Shown here: positions 8,462 through 18,219 of the stretch, in pieces
Position numbering within the stretch: the first letter of the stretch is position 1
How the letters are laid out: each line of letters begins with the position of its first letter
Source: an uncultured Bacteroides sp.
GTDB lineage: Bacteria > Bacteroidota > Bacteroidia > Bacteroidales > Bacteroidaceae
Length of the DNA: 64,000 nucleotides
Direction: 5' to 3'
NCBI GenBank assembly: GCA_944322285.1
Contig: CALUOR010000005.1
Span: forward strand, 1-64,000
Position numbers and translations under genes: made by a program
Notes under the pieces: model-generated
Told to the model about the DNA's origin: nothing
Database searches by the model: none
The model's input: the letters and a program-made list of their open reading frames with translations, nothing else

Positions 8462-9322
8462 ATGGAAACTGTTAAATTAAACAATGGTATTGATATACCA
8501 GTTTTAGGCTACGGAGTATATCTCGTAAAGTCTGAAGAGTGTGAACGTTGTGTGCTCGATGCCATCAGCGTAGGTTACAGGCTGATTGATACCGCACAGG
8601 CTTATTATAATGAGGAGGGTGTGGGTAATGCCGTAGCAAAATGCGGTGTGCCACGCAACGAACTGTTCCTTACCACCAAAGTATGGATAACCAATGCTGG
8701 AGAGGAAAAGACAGCTGCCAGCATCGATGAATCGCTGCGCAAGTTGAAGACGGACTATATCGACCTGTTGCTCATCCACCAGCCTTTCAGCGACTATACC
8801 GGAACTTGGCGGGCAATGGAGAAAGCCGTGCGTGATGGTAAGGTACGTGCCATAGGCCTTTCCAACTTCTATCCCGACCGCTTTGTGGACATGGCGGAAT
8901 ATGCGGAAATCAAACCTGCTGTAAACCAGTTGAAGACCAATGTATTCAGCCAGCAATGGGAAGCCGAGGCGGAGATGAAGCCTTACGGCACGCGCATCAT
9001 GGCATGGGGACCATTGGCACAAGGCGACCCCGACTTGCAGGGCAATCCGACCCTGAAAGCCTTGTCGGAAAAATACGGTAAGACATCCCAGCAAGTGGCC
9101 TTGCGTTATCTCATTCAGCGCGACATCATCGCCATTCCCAAGAGTACTCACATCGAACGTATGAAGCAGAACCTAGACGTATTTGACTTTATGCTTACTC
9201 AAGAAGAAATGGAGAGCATCCGTCCGCTGGACAAACCGCAGGATTTCCAGTGGTCGCACCGCAACCCGGCACTGGTGAAGTTTCTTTGGAATTACGACAA
9301 ACAATTTAATCCGAAGAAGTAA
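8462..9322 (+). CDS. aldo/keto reductase (2,5-diketogluconate reductase-like)
   Basis: 286 aa, paralogous to the reductase at 5854 (shared NNG, GYGVY, LIDTAQAYYNEEGVGNA and IPKSTHIERMKQNLDVFDF). Tetrad D43, Y48, K73 (TTKVW) and H106 (LLLIHQPF). Last gene of the AraC-linked operon, followed by a hairpin shared with the convergent GH43 gene. Substrate unknown. Confidence 0.92.
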   Translation: METVKLNNGIDIPVLGYGVYLVKSEECERCVLDAISVGYRLIDTAQAYYNEEGVGNAVAKCGVPRNELFLTTKVWITNAGEEKTAASIDESLRKLKTDYIDLLLIHQPFSDYTGTWRAMEKAVRDGKVRAIGLSNFYPDRFVDMAEYAEIKPAVNQLKTNVFSQQWEAEAEMKPYGTRIMAWGPLAQGDPDLQGNPTLKALSEKYGKTSQQVALRYLIQRDIIAIPKSTHIERMKQNLDVFDFMLTQEEMESIRPLDKPQDFQWSHRNPALVKFLWNYDKQFNPKK

Positions 9323-9334
9323 AAAGATAAGATT

Positions 9335-9374
9335 GGATAAGTGCTGCATCATCTATCATGAACGGCACTTATCC
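9335..9374. terminator. hairpin between convergent genes (likely bidirectional terminator)
   Basis: Perfect 10-bp inverted repeat GGATAAGTGC (9335-9344) and GCACTTATCC (9365-9374) in the 77-nt gap between the convergent reductase and GH43 genes. Confidence 0.6.
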
Positions 9375-9399
9375 ATATTCAATAAGCCATACCCCTCCG

Positions 9400-10371
9400 C
9401 TATTCCTTTACAGAAAGCATCAAATGCTCCAACACTGATCTATTCACCTTAAAAGCAGTGCCATGACGAATGCCTTGCGGGAATGACGTCTGGTCAGAAA
9501 CATCCGTCCAAGTTTGTCCATAATCCAATGAGCGGACAGCCCCATAACGATGATCGCGATATTTGTCGAAATAAACGTAAAGCGTATCGTTCACAAACAA
9601 GGGAGCTGGTCCTTCCGCCCAATAGTCTCCCGTAATAGGAGCGGACACCTCAACGGGGAAGCCCTGCGCTATATCTTTGCTTCGAGTTACACGCAGGTTT
9701 TTCTCCGGCGGATTGGAGTTTTCGTTCTTCACCACCATAATAAGATCATTGTGCTTCGGATCCCTTACAATAGCGGCATCTATCACACTAAAGTCCGGAT
9801 TAAAAAACATCTTCGTTTCGGAGAAGTCCTTGAAATCTTTCGTGGTGACATAATAAATGCGATGATTTAACCCTTTCTCACTTTCACTGGTAGGCACTTC
9901 CTTATGGCGACCGGGAATCGTAGTGGCCCAAAAGATATAATACGTCTGCGAAGGTTCATCATAAAACAACTCAGGCGCCCAGCAATTATGAGCCTCAGGT
10001 TCGTGCATCATGACGGGAATAGAGTCTTGCTCACTCCAATGAATCAAATCCTTTGAGGAAGCATAACCGATAATCCGATCTGTCCAGCTAGAAGTCCACA
10101 CCATGTGGAAAGTGCCATCCGGTGCCTGGCAGATGCTAGGGTCACGCATCAGTTTATCTTTCCCCAATGTAGGAGTCAGGTAAGACTTGCCGTCATTCAG
10201 AGCCGTCCAATGCAAGCCATCGTAACTATAGGCCAGACGCAAGCCATCCCGACTGTCGTCCGTGAAGTAAGAGAACAAATAAACCTCATCATTGGTTTCC
10301 TGCTTCGAAGTACATTGCACAAAACACAAAGTGCATAAAATCAGGCATAAGCCAAAAACTATTTTCTTCAT
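9400..10371 (-). CDS. glycoside hydrolase family 43-type lipoprotein
   Basis: 323 aa. It has a lipoprotein signal (MKKIVFGLCLILCTLCFVQC, Cys20 after a V-Q lipobox), so it is probably anchored in the periplasm or on the surface. The body has five-bladed propeller repeats of the GH43/GH32/GH62 superfamily (SYDGLHWT, SSKDLIHWSE, TTKDFKDFSET, SLDYGQTWTD). Likely catalytic acids are in LMRDPSICQ and WAEGPAP. The family commonly cleaves arabinose or xylose (sometimes galactose) linkages. It lies 20 nt after the GH42 gene on the same strand, suggesting joint action on arabinogalactan or pectin side chains. The exact subfamily is not assigned. Confidence 0.82.
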   Translation of the reverse strand: MKKIVFGLCLILCTLCFVQCTSKQETNDEVYLFSYFTDDSRDGLRLAYSYDGLHWTALNDGKSYLTPTLGKDKLMRDPSICQAPDGTFHMVWTSSWTDRIIGYASSKDLIHWSEQDSIPVMMHEPEAHNCWAPELFYDEPSQTYYIFWATTIPGRHKEVPTSESEKGLNHRIYYVTTKDFKDFSETKMFFNPDFSVIDAAIVRDPKHNDLIMVVKNENSNPPEKNLRVTRSKDIAQGFPVEVSAPITGDYWAEGPAPLFVNDTLYVYFDKYRDHRYGAVRSLDYGQTWTDVSDQTSFPQGIRHGTAFKVNRSVLEHLMLSVKE

Positions 10372-10391
10372 ATTATTCCACTTTTAATGCA

Positions 10392-12476
10392 TTATTTCCC
10401 TACTTTAAATACCAATACTCCTGCCGTAGGAATATCGGCCTCACCGATTAAGACTTCGCTTCCGGCCGGCAAATCAAAATGATAAGGCCGGTCGGCATAA
10501 TTCAGCACAATACCCAGCCCGTTGCGATATTCCAATGTCACGCCATAAGGCAAGTCCATCACCGGAATGTTCAAACGGGCATAAAGTTTTTTCAACACAT
10601 CTTTCTCCAGACAGCCGTCCGTACTATCCACACCCACATGTGTCACAGTGCCTTTACCTACTTTCCGGAAAGTAACGGCCGGTTTACCCTCGTAAAACTC
10701 CTGCATATAAGTTGTCCAAACTTCAGCCCCTGAAGCCGGTTTCAAAATTTCACCCCACGTATTCCATGTATACTCTTTTCCATCCATTGACAAGATGCCG
10801 GGGGCTTCGGGCAAGAGCAGGTCATAAAACTCCATTTCATCGCCTGTAAGAGGAGTCAGCATAGCCCCGAAAGGAGCTTCAGGCAGACGTCCATAACGGT
10901 CTTTCTGCGCTGTACGGCAAGTTACGACCAAATTCCCGCCTTGTTCCACATAAACCTTCCATTTTGCGACCAGATTCTTGTCCGCCAGTTGATAAGCGGG
11001 CACAATCACAACCGGATAGTCCGTCAAGTCTTTGTCCTCAGAAACAAAATCCACCGGTGCACCGAAAGATTTCAGCGTCCGATAATATTTCTCGATGTGC
11101 CCTAAGGTATTCCAAGTCACATTCTGCTTTTGGCGTTCAATGCTCCAGCTATTTTCAGGATTAAAGACAATGGCCGTGCGACGTGCCAAGTATTCAGCCG
11201 GTTTCACTTCCCGCGGAGCATAATGCGCACGAAGTTGACGAATTTCCTTGATGAAGGTGGCATATTCCCATCCACCAGGCGTAACAGTCACCCCGTCTGT
11301 TCCCACTATACCATAATGATATTGTTCCGTGCCATACAAAGGCTGGCGATAGCGATACGTACAAATGAAATCAGCCCCTCCAGCAAACACACTCCATATC
11401 CATAAGCGCACAGCTCCCGGAAGCGGTTGTGGATTGATACTTCCCCAATTCACTTGTCCGGGCTGCAACTCCATGACGCCATACGTGCCTTGTATAGGAC
11501 GGAAGAAATCATTGGCCCAAGCAATGCGTAAGGGATTTCCCACCCGATAGCCTCTCCGACCAATGCCTTCATTATCCCCATAAACCATATAGCGGGTGTA
11601 ACTCTGGAAATCCAATGCCGGACTTCCGCCGATGTGTCCTTCCTCATAATTGGGAATATAGTTTGTAGTCACCCATTGATTCTTGGCATATTTCTTGATA
11701 AGCAAGCATTGCTCGTTCAGGAAGTCATTGGTTTGCGCCGCAGCAAATCGGCGATAATCCAGAATCTGATGATGATTCATAAAAGCTTGCGCCCGCTTAG
11801 GGAGAGTAATCTCATCGAACGATGTATAGGCTTCACTCCAAAAGGCCGTTCCCCAAGCATCGTTCAGGCTCGCTATATCATTATTATATTTCTTGCGCAG
11901 GAAATCACGGAAAGCCAGTTCAGCTTTCGGATTATAATCGAACTGCACACCCGGCTCATTATCAAGTTGCCAACCGATGATGCGCGGGTCATTTCCATAA
12001 TGTTGTGCCAGCTTCTCAATCATCCGATAGGCCAATTCACGATAGACGGGCGAAGCAAAAGAAGCATGTTGACGGGCCCCATGGTCGAGCACCGTGCCAT
12101 CCTCATTCCTCAATAATATCTCCGGATACTTCCGGCTCAGCCATACGGGAGGCGTGGCGGTAGAGGTGCACATGATGACCTTCAAATCATACTTTGCAGC
12201 TAAGGCAACGGCACGGTCCAGCCACGCAAAATCATATACCCCTTCCTGAGGCTCGAGTTGCGCCCAGGCAAATTCGGCAAAATGAGTAAACTCAAAACCA
12301 AGCTCGTGCATCTTTTTGAAATCGCGTTCCCATTGGCTCTCATCCCAATGTTCCGGATAATAGTACACACCGGTCAATGCCAAATCCTTGTCATCAAACC
12401 AGGAAGCCGACATCTGCTGCGCCGATGCGGCAATAGCCCCTAAGAAAAAAATGAGGCAGAGAAATAAGTTTTTCAT
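10392..12476 (-). CDS. beta-galactosidase, glycoside hydrolase family 42
   Basis: 694 aa from the ATG at 12476. A longer frame reaches 12545, but that extension precedes the signal peptide (MKNLFLCLIFFLGAIAASAQ) and covers the -7 box. GH42 order: (beta/alpha)8 barrel with YYPEHW near 40, acid/base E174 (WQLDNEPG), nucleophile E336 (GVMELQPGQVNWG), then a trimerisation domain (about 430-620, VEQGGNLVVTCRTAQKDRYGR) and a C-terminal beta domain. The family removes terminal beta-galactose. A secreted form beside GH43, GH2 and CE12 suggests galactan or arabinogalactan side chains as substrate (inference). Confidence 0.92.
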   Translation of the reverse strand: MKNLFLCLIFFLGAIAASAQQMSASWFDDKDLALTGVYYYPEHWDESQWERDFKKMHELGFEFTHFAEFAWAQLEPQEGVYDFAWLDRAVALAAKYDLKVIMCTSTATPPVWLSRKYPEILLRNEDGTVLDHGARQHASFASPVYRELAYRMIEKLAQHYGNDPRIIGWQLDNEPGVQFDYNPKAELAFRDFLRKKYNNDIASLNDAWGTAFWSEAYTSFDEITLPKRAQAFMNHHQILDYRRFAAAQTNDFLNEQCLLIKKYAKNQWVTTNYIPNYEEGHIGGSPALDFQSYTRYMVYGDNEGIGRRGYRVGNPLRIAWANDFFRPIQGTYGVMELQPGQVNWGSINPQPLPGAVRLWIWSVFAGGADFICTYRYRQPLYGTEQYHYGIVGTDGVTVTPGGWEYATFIKEIRQLRAHYAPREVKPAEYLARRTAIVFNPENSWSIERQKQNVTWNTLGHIEKYYRTLKSFGAPVDFVSEDKDLTDYPVVIVPAYQLADKNLVAKWKVYVEQGGNLVVTCRTAQKDRYGRLPEAPFGAMLTPLTGDEMEFYDLLLPEAPGILSMDGKEYTWNTWGEILKPASGAEVWTTYMQEFYEGKPAVTFRKVGKGTVTHVGVDSTDGCLEKDVLKKLYARLNIPVMDLPYGVTLEYRNGLGIVLNYADRPYHFDLPAGSEVLIGEADIPTAGVLVFKVGK

Positions 12477-12518
12477 AACCGTCTGTATTGTTTTCGTATA
12501 ATAAATTAAGTCTTTTGG

Positions 12519-12599
12519 CAAATATAGTACAAAAAAGTGAGACATCAGCCAGATTCATTAAAAGAAGCATGGACAAATTGACATAATCATGTACTTTTG
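12519..12599. promoter_or_regulatory. divergent -7 boxes between GH42 and GH2 genes
   Basis: Leftward TATATTTG at 12526-12519, 43 nt upstream of the GH42 ATG; rightward TACTTTTG at 12592-12599, 78 nt upstream of the GH2 ATG. Both match TAnnTTTG exactly. No -33 element at standard spacing was seen, which could mean activator-dependent promoters. Confidence 0.5.
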
Positions 12600-12676
12600 T
12601 ACACATTTGACGAAATTCTTTCAAGATTCCGAATAATTAGCTAATTTAGCTCGCAAATACTTTAAATCCATATCCA

Positions 12677-15556
12677 ATGAGACTTCTATTTATCAGCATT
12701 TTCTGCTCGCTATTGACCCTATGGGAAGCTCGGGCACAAGAGCAAACGATTGACCTGTCCGGGACTTGGAGGTTCCAAATAGACCGCGAGGACGAAGGCG
12801 TACGAAACAAATGGTTTGAAAAAGACTTGAACGACTCCATCACTCTGCCTGGCTCCATGCCCCAACGTTTGAAAGGTGATGACGTGAGCGTGCGCACCCA
12901 ATGGACGGGCAGCTTGTACGACAGTTCGTATTATTTCAATCCTTATTTGGAGAAATATCGTCAAGAGGGTGAAGTAAAATTGCCTTTTTTCCTGACGCCG
13001 GACAAATATTATGTAGGCGTGGCTTGGTACCAGAAAGAGGTAGACATTCCTTCGCAATGGCAAGGTCAATCTTTCGCGTTAACCTTAGAACGTCCCCACA
13101 TTGAGACAACCGTATGGGTAGACAACCAGAAAATAGGCATGCAAAACAGCCTCAGCGTACCTCATATATATGATTTGACCAAAGTCCTACGACCGGGAAA
13201 GACCTGCCGGATTACCGTCCGGGTGGACAACCGCATCAAGGATATCAATGTAGGGCCTGACTCGCATAGCATCAGCGACCAGACACAAGGCAACTGGAAT
13301 GGCATTGCGGGCAGCATCAGCTTGCAGGCATTGCCCCGAACGCACTTTGATGATGTGCAAGTCTATCCAGACCTCCAAGCGAAGAAAGCCGTGGTGCGCA
13401 TGAATATAAATGCAAAAAAAAATGGAAAGGTGGAGATTCAACTTTCCGCCCAAAGTTTCAACACAGAAAAAGAACATCTGGTAGAACCTATCTCACAGAT
13501 ATTCAACGTAAAGCGGGGTAAAAACGCCCTCACCATGGAATTGCCCATGGGCAATGATTTCTTGACGTGGGATGAATTCTCCCCGGCCCTCTATCGACTA
13601 AACGCCACCCTACGCTCCGGAAAAGAGCGCCAAACCCAAGAAGTAGAATTTGGTATGCGAGAATTCGAAATTCGTGGGAAATGGTTCTACATCAACGGGC
13701 GCAAGACCATGCTTCGTGGCACAGTGGAGAATTGCGTATTCCCCCTGACGGGCTATCCACCTACGGATATGGAATCGTGGATGCGTGTATTCACCATCTG
13801 CCGCAACTATGGACTAAATCATATGCGTTTCCATTCCTATTGTCCACCCGAAGCCGCTTTCAAAGCCGCCGACCGTGTAGGCTTCTATCTGCAACCCGAA
13901 GGCCCCAGTTGGCCTAACCACGGGCCGAAACTAGGCTTAGGGCAACCCATCGACCAATATCTGATGGACGAAACCCGGGCTATGACCCGCACGTATGGCA
14001 ATCACGCGTCCTTCTGCATGATGGCCGCCGGGAATGAACCAGCCGGGCGATGGGTAGAATGGGTCAGCCAGTTCGTAGACTATTGGAAGGCAACAGACTC
14101 CCGCAGAGTATATACCGGTGCTTCGGTAGGAGGAAGCTGGCAATGGCAACCCCATAACCAATATCATGTAAAGGCCGGGGCACGCGGATTGACGTGGGCC
14201 AAAAGCCGTCCGGAAACCATGTCGGACTATCGCGAACGCATTGACACCGTAAGCCAACCCTACGTATCGCACGAAACAGGCCAATGGTGTGCTTTCCCCA
14301 ATTTCGAAGAAATACGCAAATACACAGGAGTCAACAAAGCAAAGAATTTCGAGATATTCCGCGATATTTTGGAAGACAACCACATGGGTGCACAAGCACA
14401 TAATTTCCTGATGGCCTCAGGAAAACTGCAAACCCTCTGCTATAAATATGAGATAGAAAAGACACTGCTCACACCGGACTATGCCGGCTTCCAACTCCTG
14501 GCTTTGAATGACTATAGCGGACAAGGCACGGCATTAGTAGGTGTATTAGACGCATTCTTCGATGAAAAAGGATACATTGATGCCCCAGCCTTCCGCCGTT
14601 TTTGTAACCCTACGGTGCCTTTAGCGCGTATTCCTAAGTTTGTGTATACCAGCGATGAAACATTACAAGCTGACATCGAGATTGCCCACTTCGGGGCAAA
14701 GCCATTGAAAAACGCCAAAGTAACTTACACGATACGCCGTCCCCATGGAGAAACATTGGCTCATGGCATCCTCTGCACAAAAGATATCCCAATAGGCAAT
14801 TGCTTCACATTGGGCCAGATAAGCTATCCGCTGAATGCCCTTACAGAGCCCTGCAAGCTTAATCTTGAAGTTCGCCTCGAAGGGACGGAAGCCGTCAACG
14901 ATTGGGATCTCTGGGTATATCCGACCCAAACCACTATCAACGAAGGGCAAGTCTATACCACCGATACATTGGACACACACGCGCTGAAAGTGTTGAAAGA
15001 CGGAGGCAAGGTATTGATAACCGCTGCCGGAAAGGTAAAATATGGGAAGCAAGTAGCCCAATACTTTACACCTGTATTTTGGAATACCTCTTGGTTTAAA
15101 ATGCGTCCGCCACATACTACGGGTATTTATCTCAACGAATATCACCCGTTATTCCGTCACTTTCCTACGGAATACCATAGCAACTTGCAATGGTGGGAAT
15201 TGTTAAACCGGGCACAAGTGATGCAATTCACTCACTTCCCGGACGAATTTCAGCCCTTGGTGCAAAGCATTGATACTTGGTTCCTCAGCCGCAAAATTGG
15301 CATGCTGTTCGAAGCCAACGTATTAAGAGGGAAACTGATAATGACCACCATGGATCTGACTTCAGCCCCTGAGCAACGTATTGTAGCACGTCAGATGCGA
15401 AAAGCCATTTACGACTATATGAACTCTGATGACTTCCGCCCGCAATATGACGTGACACCTGAGCAGATTCAAGCCCTCTTTACCCAAGAGGCCGAAGCCG
15501 TGAATTCATATACAAAAGATTCGCCAGATGAATTGAAACCTAAAAAGAATAAATAA
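12677..15556 (+). CDS. glycoside hydrolase family 2 enzyme
   Basis: 959 aa, with a cleavable signal (MRLLFISIFCSLLTLWEARAQ). Domains: GH2 sugar-binding jelly roll (about 25-210, LSGTWRFQID and GVAWYQKEVDIP), immunoglobulin-like domain (about 220-320), TIM barrel (about 330-640) and a long C-terminal extension (about 650-959). Catalytic Glu candidates are in MMAAGNEPAGRW (about 452, acid/base) and YVSHETGQW (about 532, nucleophile). The His-rich NHMRFHSYCPP replaces the standard NxVRxSHYP. The family includes beta-galactosidases, glucuronidases and arabinopyranosidases; specificity is not clear. Its stop overlaps the next start by one base, so it is cotranscribed with the esterase gene. Confidence 0.9.
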   Translation: MRLLFISIFCSLLTLWEARAQEQTIDLSGTWRFQIDREDEGVRNKWFEKDLNDSITLPGSMPQRLKGDDVSVRTQWTGSLYDSSYYFNPYLEKYRQEGEVKLPFFLTPDKYYVGVAWYQKEVDIPSQWQGQSFALTLERPHIETTVWVDNQKIGMQNSLSVPHIYDLTKVLRPGKTCRITVRVDNRIKDINVGPDSHSISDQTQGNWNGIAGSISLQALPRTHFDDVQVYPDLQAKKAVVRMNINAKKNGKVEIQLSAQSFNTEKEHLVEPISQIFNVKRGKNALTMELPMGNDFLTWDEFSPALYRLNATLRSGKERQTQEVEFGMREFEIRGKWFYINGRKTMLRGTVENCVFPLTGYPPTDMESWMRVFTICRNYGLNHMRFHSYCPPEAAFKAADRVGFYLQPEGPSWPNHGPKLGLGQPIDQYLMDETRAMTRTYGNHASFCMMAAGNEPAGRWVEWVSQFVDYWKATDSRRVYTGASVGGSWQWQPHNQYHVKAGARGLTWAKSRPETMSDYRERIDTVSQPYVSHETGQWCAFPNFEEIRKYTGVNKAKNFEIFRDILEDNHMGAQAHNFLMASGKLQTLCYKYEIEKTLLTPDYAGFQLLALNDYSGQGTALVGVLDAFFDEKGYIDAPAFRRFCNPTVPLARIPKFVYTSDETLQADIEIAHFGAKPLKNAKVTYTIRRPHGETLAHGILCTKDIPIGNCFTLGQISYPLNALTEPCKLNLEVRLEGTEAVNDWDLWVYPTQTTINEGQVYTTDTLDTHALKVLKDGGKVLITAAGKVKYGKQVAQYFTPVFWNTSWFKMRPPHTTGIYLNEYHPLFRHFPTEYHSNLQWWELLNRAQVMQFTHFPDEFQPLVQSIDTWFLSRKIGMLFEANVLRGKLIMTTMDLTSAPEQRIVARQMRKAIYDYMNSDDFRPQYDVTPEQIQALFTQEAEAVNSYTKDSPDELKPKKNK

Positions 15557-16794
15557 TGAAAAAGATTACACTCATTTTCATGCTGGGAATAGCTACGAGC
15601 GCTCTTGCCCAACAACAAACAAAGACGTATCAACTGGCCGATGCGCCACGTTATAATGAAGAAACAGGATACGGTTATGACTTGACTGCCACACCTGAAG
15701 AAGGAAGCACGGCACCATTTTTCTTCTCGGTAAACGTACCCGATGGCAATTATAAAGTCACGGTGCGCTTAGGAAGCAAAAAGCGCGCTGGAAATACCAC
15801 GGTGCGGGCCGAATCACGTCGTATGTTCATCAATAACTTATCGACAAAAAAGAAGGAGTTCGTAGAATGTTCATTCTTAGTGAACAAACGCAACACCCGC
15901 ATCAATGCCACAGAAGAAGTACGCATCAAAGCGCGAGAGAAGGGAAAATTGAATTGGGATGATAAGTTAACTTTGGAATTCAACGGCACAGCGCCAGCCT
16001 GCGAGAGCATCACCATTGAGCCGGCCGACTCATCGGTCATCACCGTATTTCTATGTGGCAATAGCACCGTGGTAGATCAAGACAATGAGCCATGGGCAAG
16101 TTGGGGACAAATGATACCAGCCTTCTTCGACAAGAATGTCTGCATCGCCAATTATGCCGAAAGTGGCGAAAGTGCCAATACATTTATTGCCGCCGGCCGT
16201 CTGAAGAAAGCCTTGAGCCAAATGAAAGCTGGGGATTACATCTTCATGGAATTCGGCCACAACGACCAAAAGCAGAAAGGGCCCGGCAAGGGAGCCTACT
16301 ACTCATTCATGACCAGCCTGAAGACTTTTATTGATGAAGCTCGCCTGCGTGGTGCTCATCCCGTATTGGTAACACCGACTCAACGACGTTCGTTCGATGA
16401 AAACGGACGCATCCGCGATACGCATGAAGACTATCCGGAAGCCATGCGTTGGCTGGCCGCCAAAGAGAATGTGCCTCTCATCGACCTGAATGAAATGACC
16501 CGCACACTCTACGAAGCCATGGGTGTGGAGCCATCCAAACGCGCCTTTGTACACTATCCCGCAGGCAGTTATCCGGGACAAGAAAAAGCGTTGGCAGACA
16601 ATACGCACTTTAATCCTTACGGAGCCTACGAGATTGCCCGGTGCATTGTAGAAGGCATCCGGCTGCAAGTGCCAACCTTGGCACATTATCTAAAGCCTGT
16701 TGAACGATTCGATCCTGCTCAACCGGATAATCCCGATGCATTCCATTGGGATAACTCCCCATTTACCGAGATTGAAAAACCGGACGGAAACTAA
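15556..16794 (+). CDS. rhamnogalacturonan acetylesterase-like SGNH hydrolase (CE12 type)
   Basis: 412 aa with a signal peptide (MKKITLIFMLGIATSALAQ). An N-terminal beta-rich domain (about 20-155, galactose-binding-like, FFFSVNVPDGNYKVTVRLG) precedes an SGNH esterase. Block I is FLCGNSTVVDQ (nucleophile Ser about 168), block III FMEFGHNDQK and block V ADNTHFNPYGAYEIAR (Asp/His). CE12-type enzymes remove acetyl groups from rhamnogalacturonan. It overlaps the GH2 stop by one base, the strongest evidence that this set targets a pectic polymer. Confidence 0.9.
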   Translation: MKKITLIFMLGIATSALAQQQTKTYQLADAPRYNEETGYGYDLTATPEEGSTAPFFFSVNVPDGNYKVTVRLGSKKRAGNTTVRAESRRMFINNLSTKKKEFVECSFLVNKRNTRINATEEVRIKAREKGKLNWDDKLTLEFNGTAPACESITIEPADSSVITVFLCGNSTVVDQDNEPWASWGQMIPAFFDKNVCIANYAESGESANTFIAAGRLKKALSQMKAGDYIFMEFGHNDQKQKGPGKGAYYSFMTSLKTFIDEARLRGAHPVLVTPTQRRSFDENGRIRDTHEDYPEAMRWLAAKENVPLIDLNEMTRTLYEAMGVEPSKRAFVHYPAGSYPGQEKALADNTHFNPYGAYEIARCIVEGIRLQVPTLAHYLKPVERFDPAQPDNPDAFHWDNSPFTEIEKPDGN

Positions 16795-16809
16795 AAATAC
16801 TAAACGCGT

Positions 16810-17430
16810 ATGTTATTACCCTACTTGAATGCCGACATAATAGAAGCCGGATGCGATGAAGCGGGACGCGGATGCTTGGCGGGGGCCGTCTATGCGGCCG
16901 CCGTCATCTTGCCCAAGGACTTCCACAATGAGCAACTGAACGACTCCAAGCAACTTTCCGAACGTCAACGCTATGCTTTGCGGGAGGTAATAACGCGCGA
17001 AGCTTTGGCATGGGCGGTAGGCGTTGTATCCCCTCAGGAGATTGACCAGATTAATATCCTCAACGCCTCCATTCTCGCCATGCATCGTGCCATTGACGGA
17101 CTATCCATCCGCCCGCAACACCTTCTTATCGATGGCAATCGCTTCAAGAAATATCAAGATTTGCCCCACACCACCATTGTGAAAGGAGATGGCAAGTATC
17201 TCTCCATAGCCGCAGCCTCAATCCTTGCCAAAACCTATCGTGACGACTATATGAATCGCCTGCATGAAGAATATCCATACTACGGATGGGACAAAAATAA
17301 AGGTTATCCCACCAAACAGCATCGCACCGCCATTGCCACACATGGCACTACACCTTATCATCGTCTGACGTTCGATTTGCTGGGTGACAGACACACCCCT
17401 GCCAATCTACGCCCAAGAACAAAAAAATAG
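16810..17430 (+). CDS. rnhB: ribonuclease HII
   Basis: 206 aa. Type 2 RNase H motif: [21 protein letters not shown] (DEAGRG), the second acid in DSKQLSE, and [11 protein letters not shown] followed by [21 protein letters not shown]. It cleaves RNA in RNA/DNA hybrids and removes single misincorporated ribonucleotides. It starts 16 nt after the esterase gene and may share its transcript although functionally unrelated. Confidence 0.96.
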   Translation: MLLPYLNADIIEAGCDEAGRGCLAGAVYAAAVILPKDFHNEQLNDSKQLSERQRYALREVITREALAWAVGVVSPQEIDQINILNASILAMHRAIDGLSIRPQHLLIDGNRFKKYQDLPHTTIVKGDGKYLSIAAASILAKTYRDDYMNRLHEEYPYYGWDKNKGYPTKQHRTAIATHGTTPYHRLTFDLLGDRHTPANLRPRTKK

Positions 17431-17475
17431 GAACCAAACTTCTCAGCTTGATTCCTATAACTTGCTATTTATCAG

Positions 17476-17562
17476 CGGAAAGACAGGGATTCGAACCCTG
17501 GGAACAGTTGCCCGTTCACCGCATTTCGAGTGCGGCCCGATCGACCACTCCGGCATCTTTCC
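17476..17562 (-). tRNA. tRNA-Ser (anticodon CGA)
   Basis: Class II tRNA on the minus strand. Acceptor GGAAAGA pairs with TCTTTCC, discriminator G; stem CCGCA/TGCGG encloses CTCGAAA with anticodon CGA; long variable arm; T arm GGGTTCGAATCCC. No CCA is encoded. Confidence 0.95.
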
Positions 17563-17629
17563 TTGCGTTTGCGCCGCAAAGGTAGCATGTTTTCTTGAAT
17601 AATGTGCTGTTTCTATGAATTATTTTGCA

Positions 17630-17637
17630 TATATTTG
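17630..17637 (+). promoter_or_regulatory. -7 box for the outer-membrane barrel gene
   Basis: TATATTTG, exact TAnnTTTG, 15 nt upstream of the ATG at 17652. It excludes the more upstream in-frame ATG at 17625 as the start. Confidence 0.55.
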
Positions 17638-17651
17638 GCCAAAACTTTAAA

Positions 17652-18212
17652 ATGAGCAAGATTATGAAGAGAACTTTAGCTGTATTATTGGTATTGGTGG
17701 GCTGCATGTGCCTTGCGATACCTGCCCAGGCACAGTTGCAATGGGGTGTGAAAGGCGGTGTTAACCTCGCTAAGTTGGATTATAAAGACATAAAGAACAA
17801 TTCAACCGGATTCTTCATCGGCCCGACGGCGGAAGCGACCATTCCGCTGATAGGTTTGGGTGTGGATGCGTCTCTGCTCTACTCACAAAGAGGCGAAGGG
17901 GATTACAAGCAACAAGGACTGGACATTCCTATCAACTTGAAGTACACCATCGGACTGGGGAGCATGTTCGGCATATTCATTGCCGCGGGTCCCGACTTTT
18001 ACTTCAACTTTAAGGATATCGATATTGCCGAGCTGGAGGCGAAGAAAAAGCTGGTCAGCCTGAATGTTGGCGCCGGCGTCAAGCTGATACAGCATTTGCA
18101 GATAGGCGTCAACTACAACATTCCTTTGGGCGATAGTTTCAAACTGAAGAATGTAGGCGATGTTGACTCCAAATACCGCACGTGGCAAGTATCCCTGGCC
18201 TATATGTTTTGA
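17652..18212 (+). CDS. porin family / outer-membrane beta-barrel protein
   Basis: 186 aa, start placed downstream of the -7 box (ATG at 17664, giving MKRTLAVLLVLVG, is equally possible). The signal peptide ends at PAQA. The mature part is a small eight-strand-type barrel with alternating strands: WGVKGGVNLAKLDY, FFIGPTAEATIPL, VDASLLYSQRGEG, DIPINLKYTIG, FGIFIAAGPDFYF, LVSLNVGAGVKLI, QIGVNYNIPLG, and a terminal aromatic strand YRTWQVSLAYMF. This is the OMP_b-brl_2/PorT-like family. Exact function is unknown; such proteins are common structural or adhesion barrels in Bacteroidetes. Confidence 0.85.
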   Translation: MSKIMKRTLAVLLVLVGCMCLAIPAQAQLQWGVKGGVNLAKLDYKDIKNNSTGFFIGPTAEATIPLIGLGVDASLLYSQRGEGDYKQQGLDIPINLKYTIGLGSMFGIFIAAGPDFYFNFKDIDIAELEAKKKLVSLNVGAGVKLIQHLQIGVNYNIPLGDSFKLKNVGDVDSKYRTWQVSLAYMF

Positions 18213-18219
18213 TCATGCA

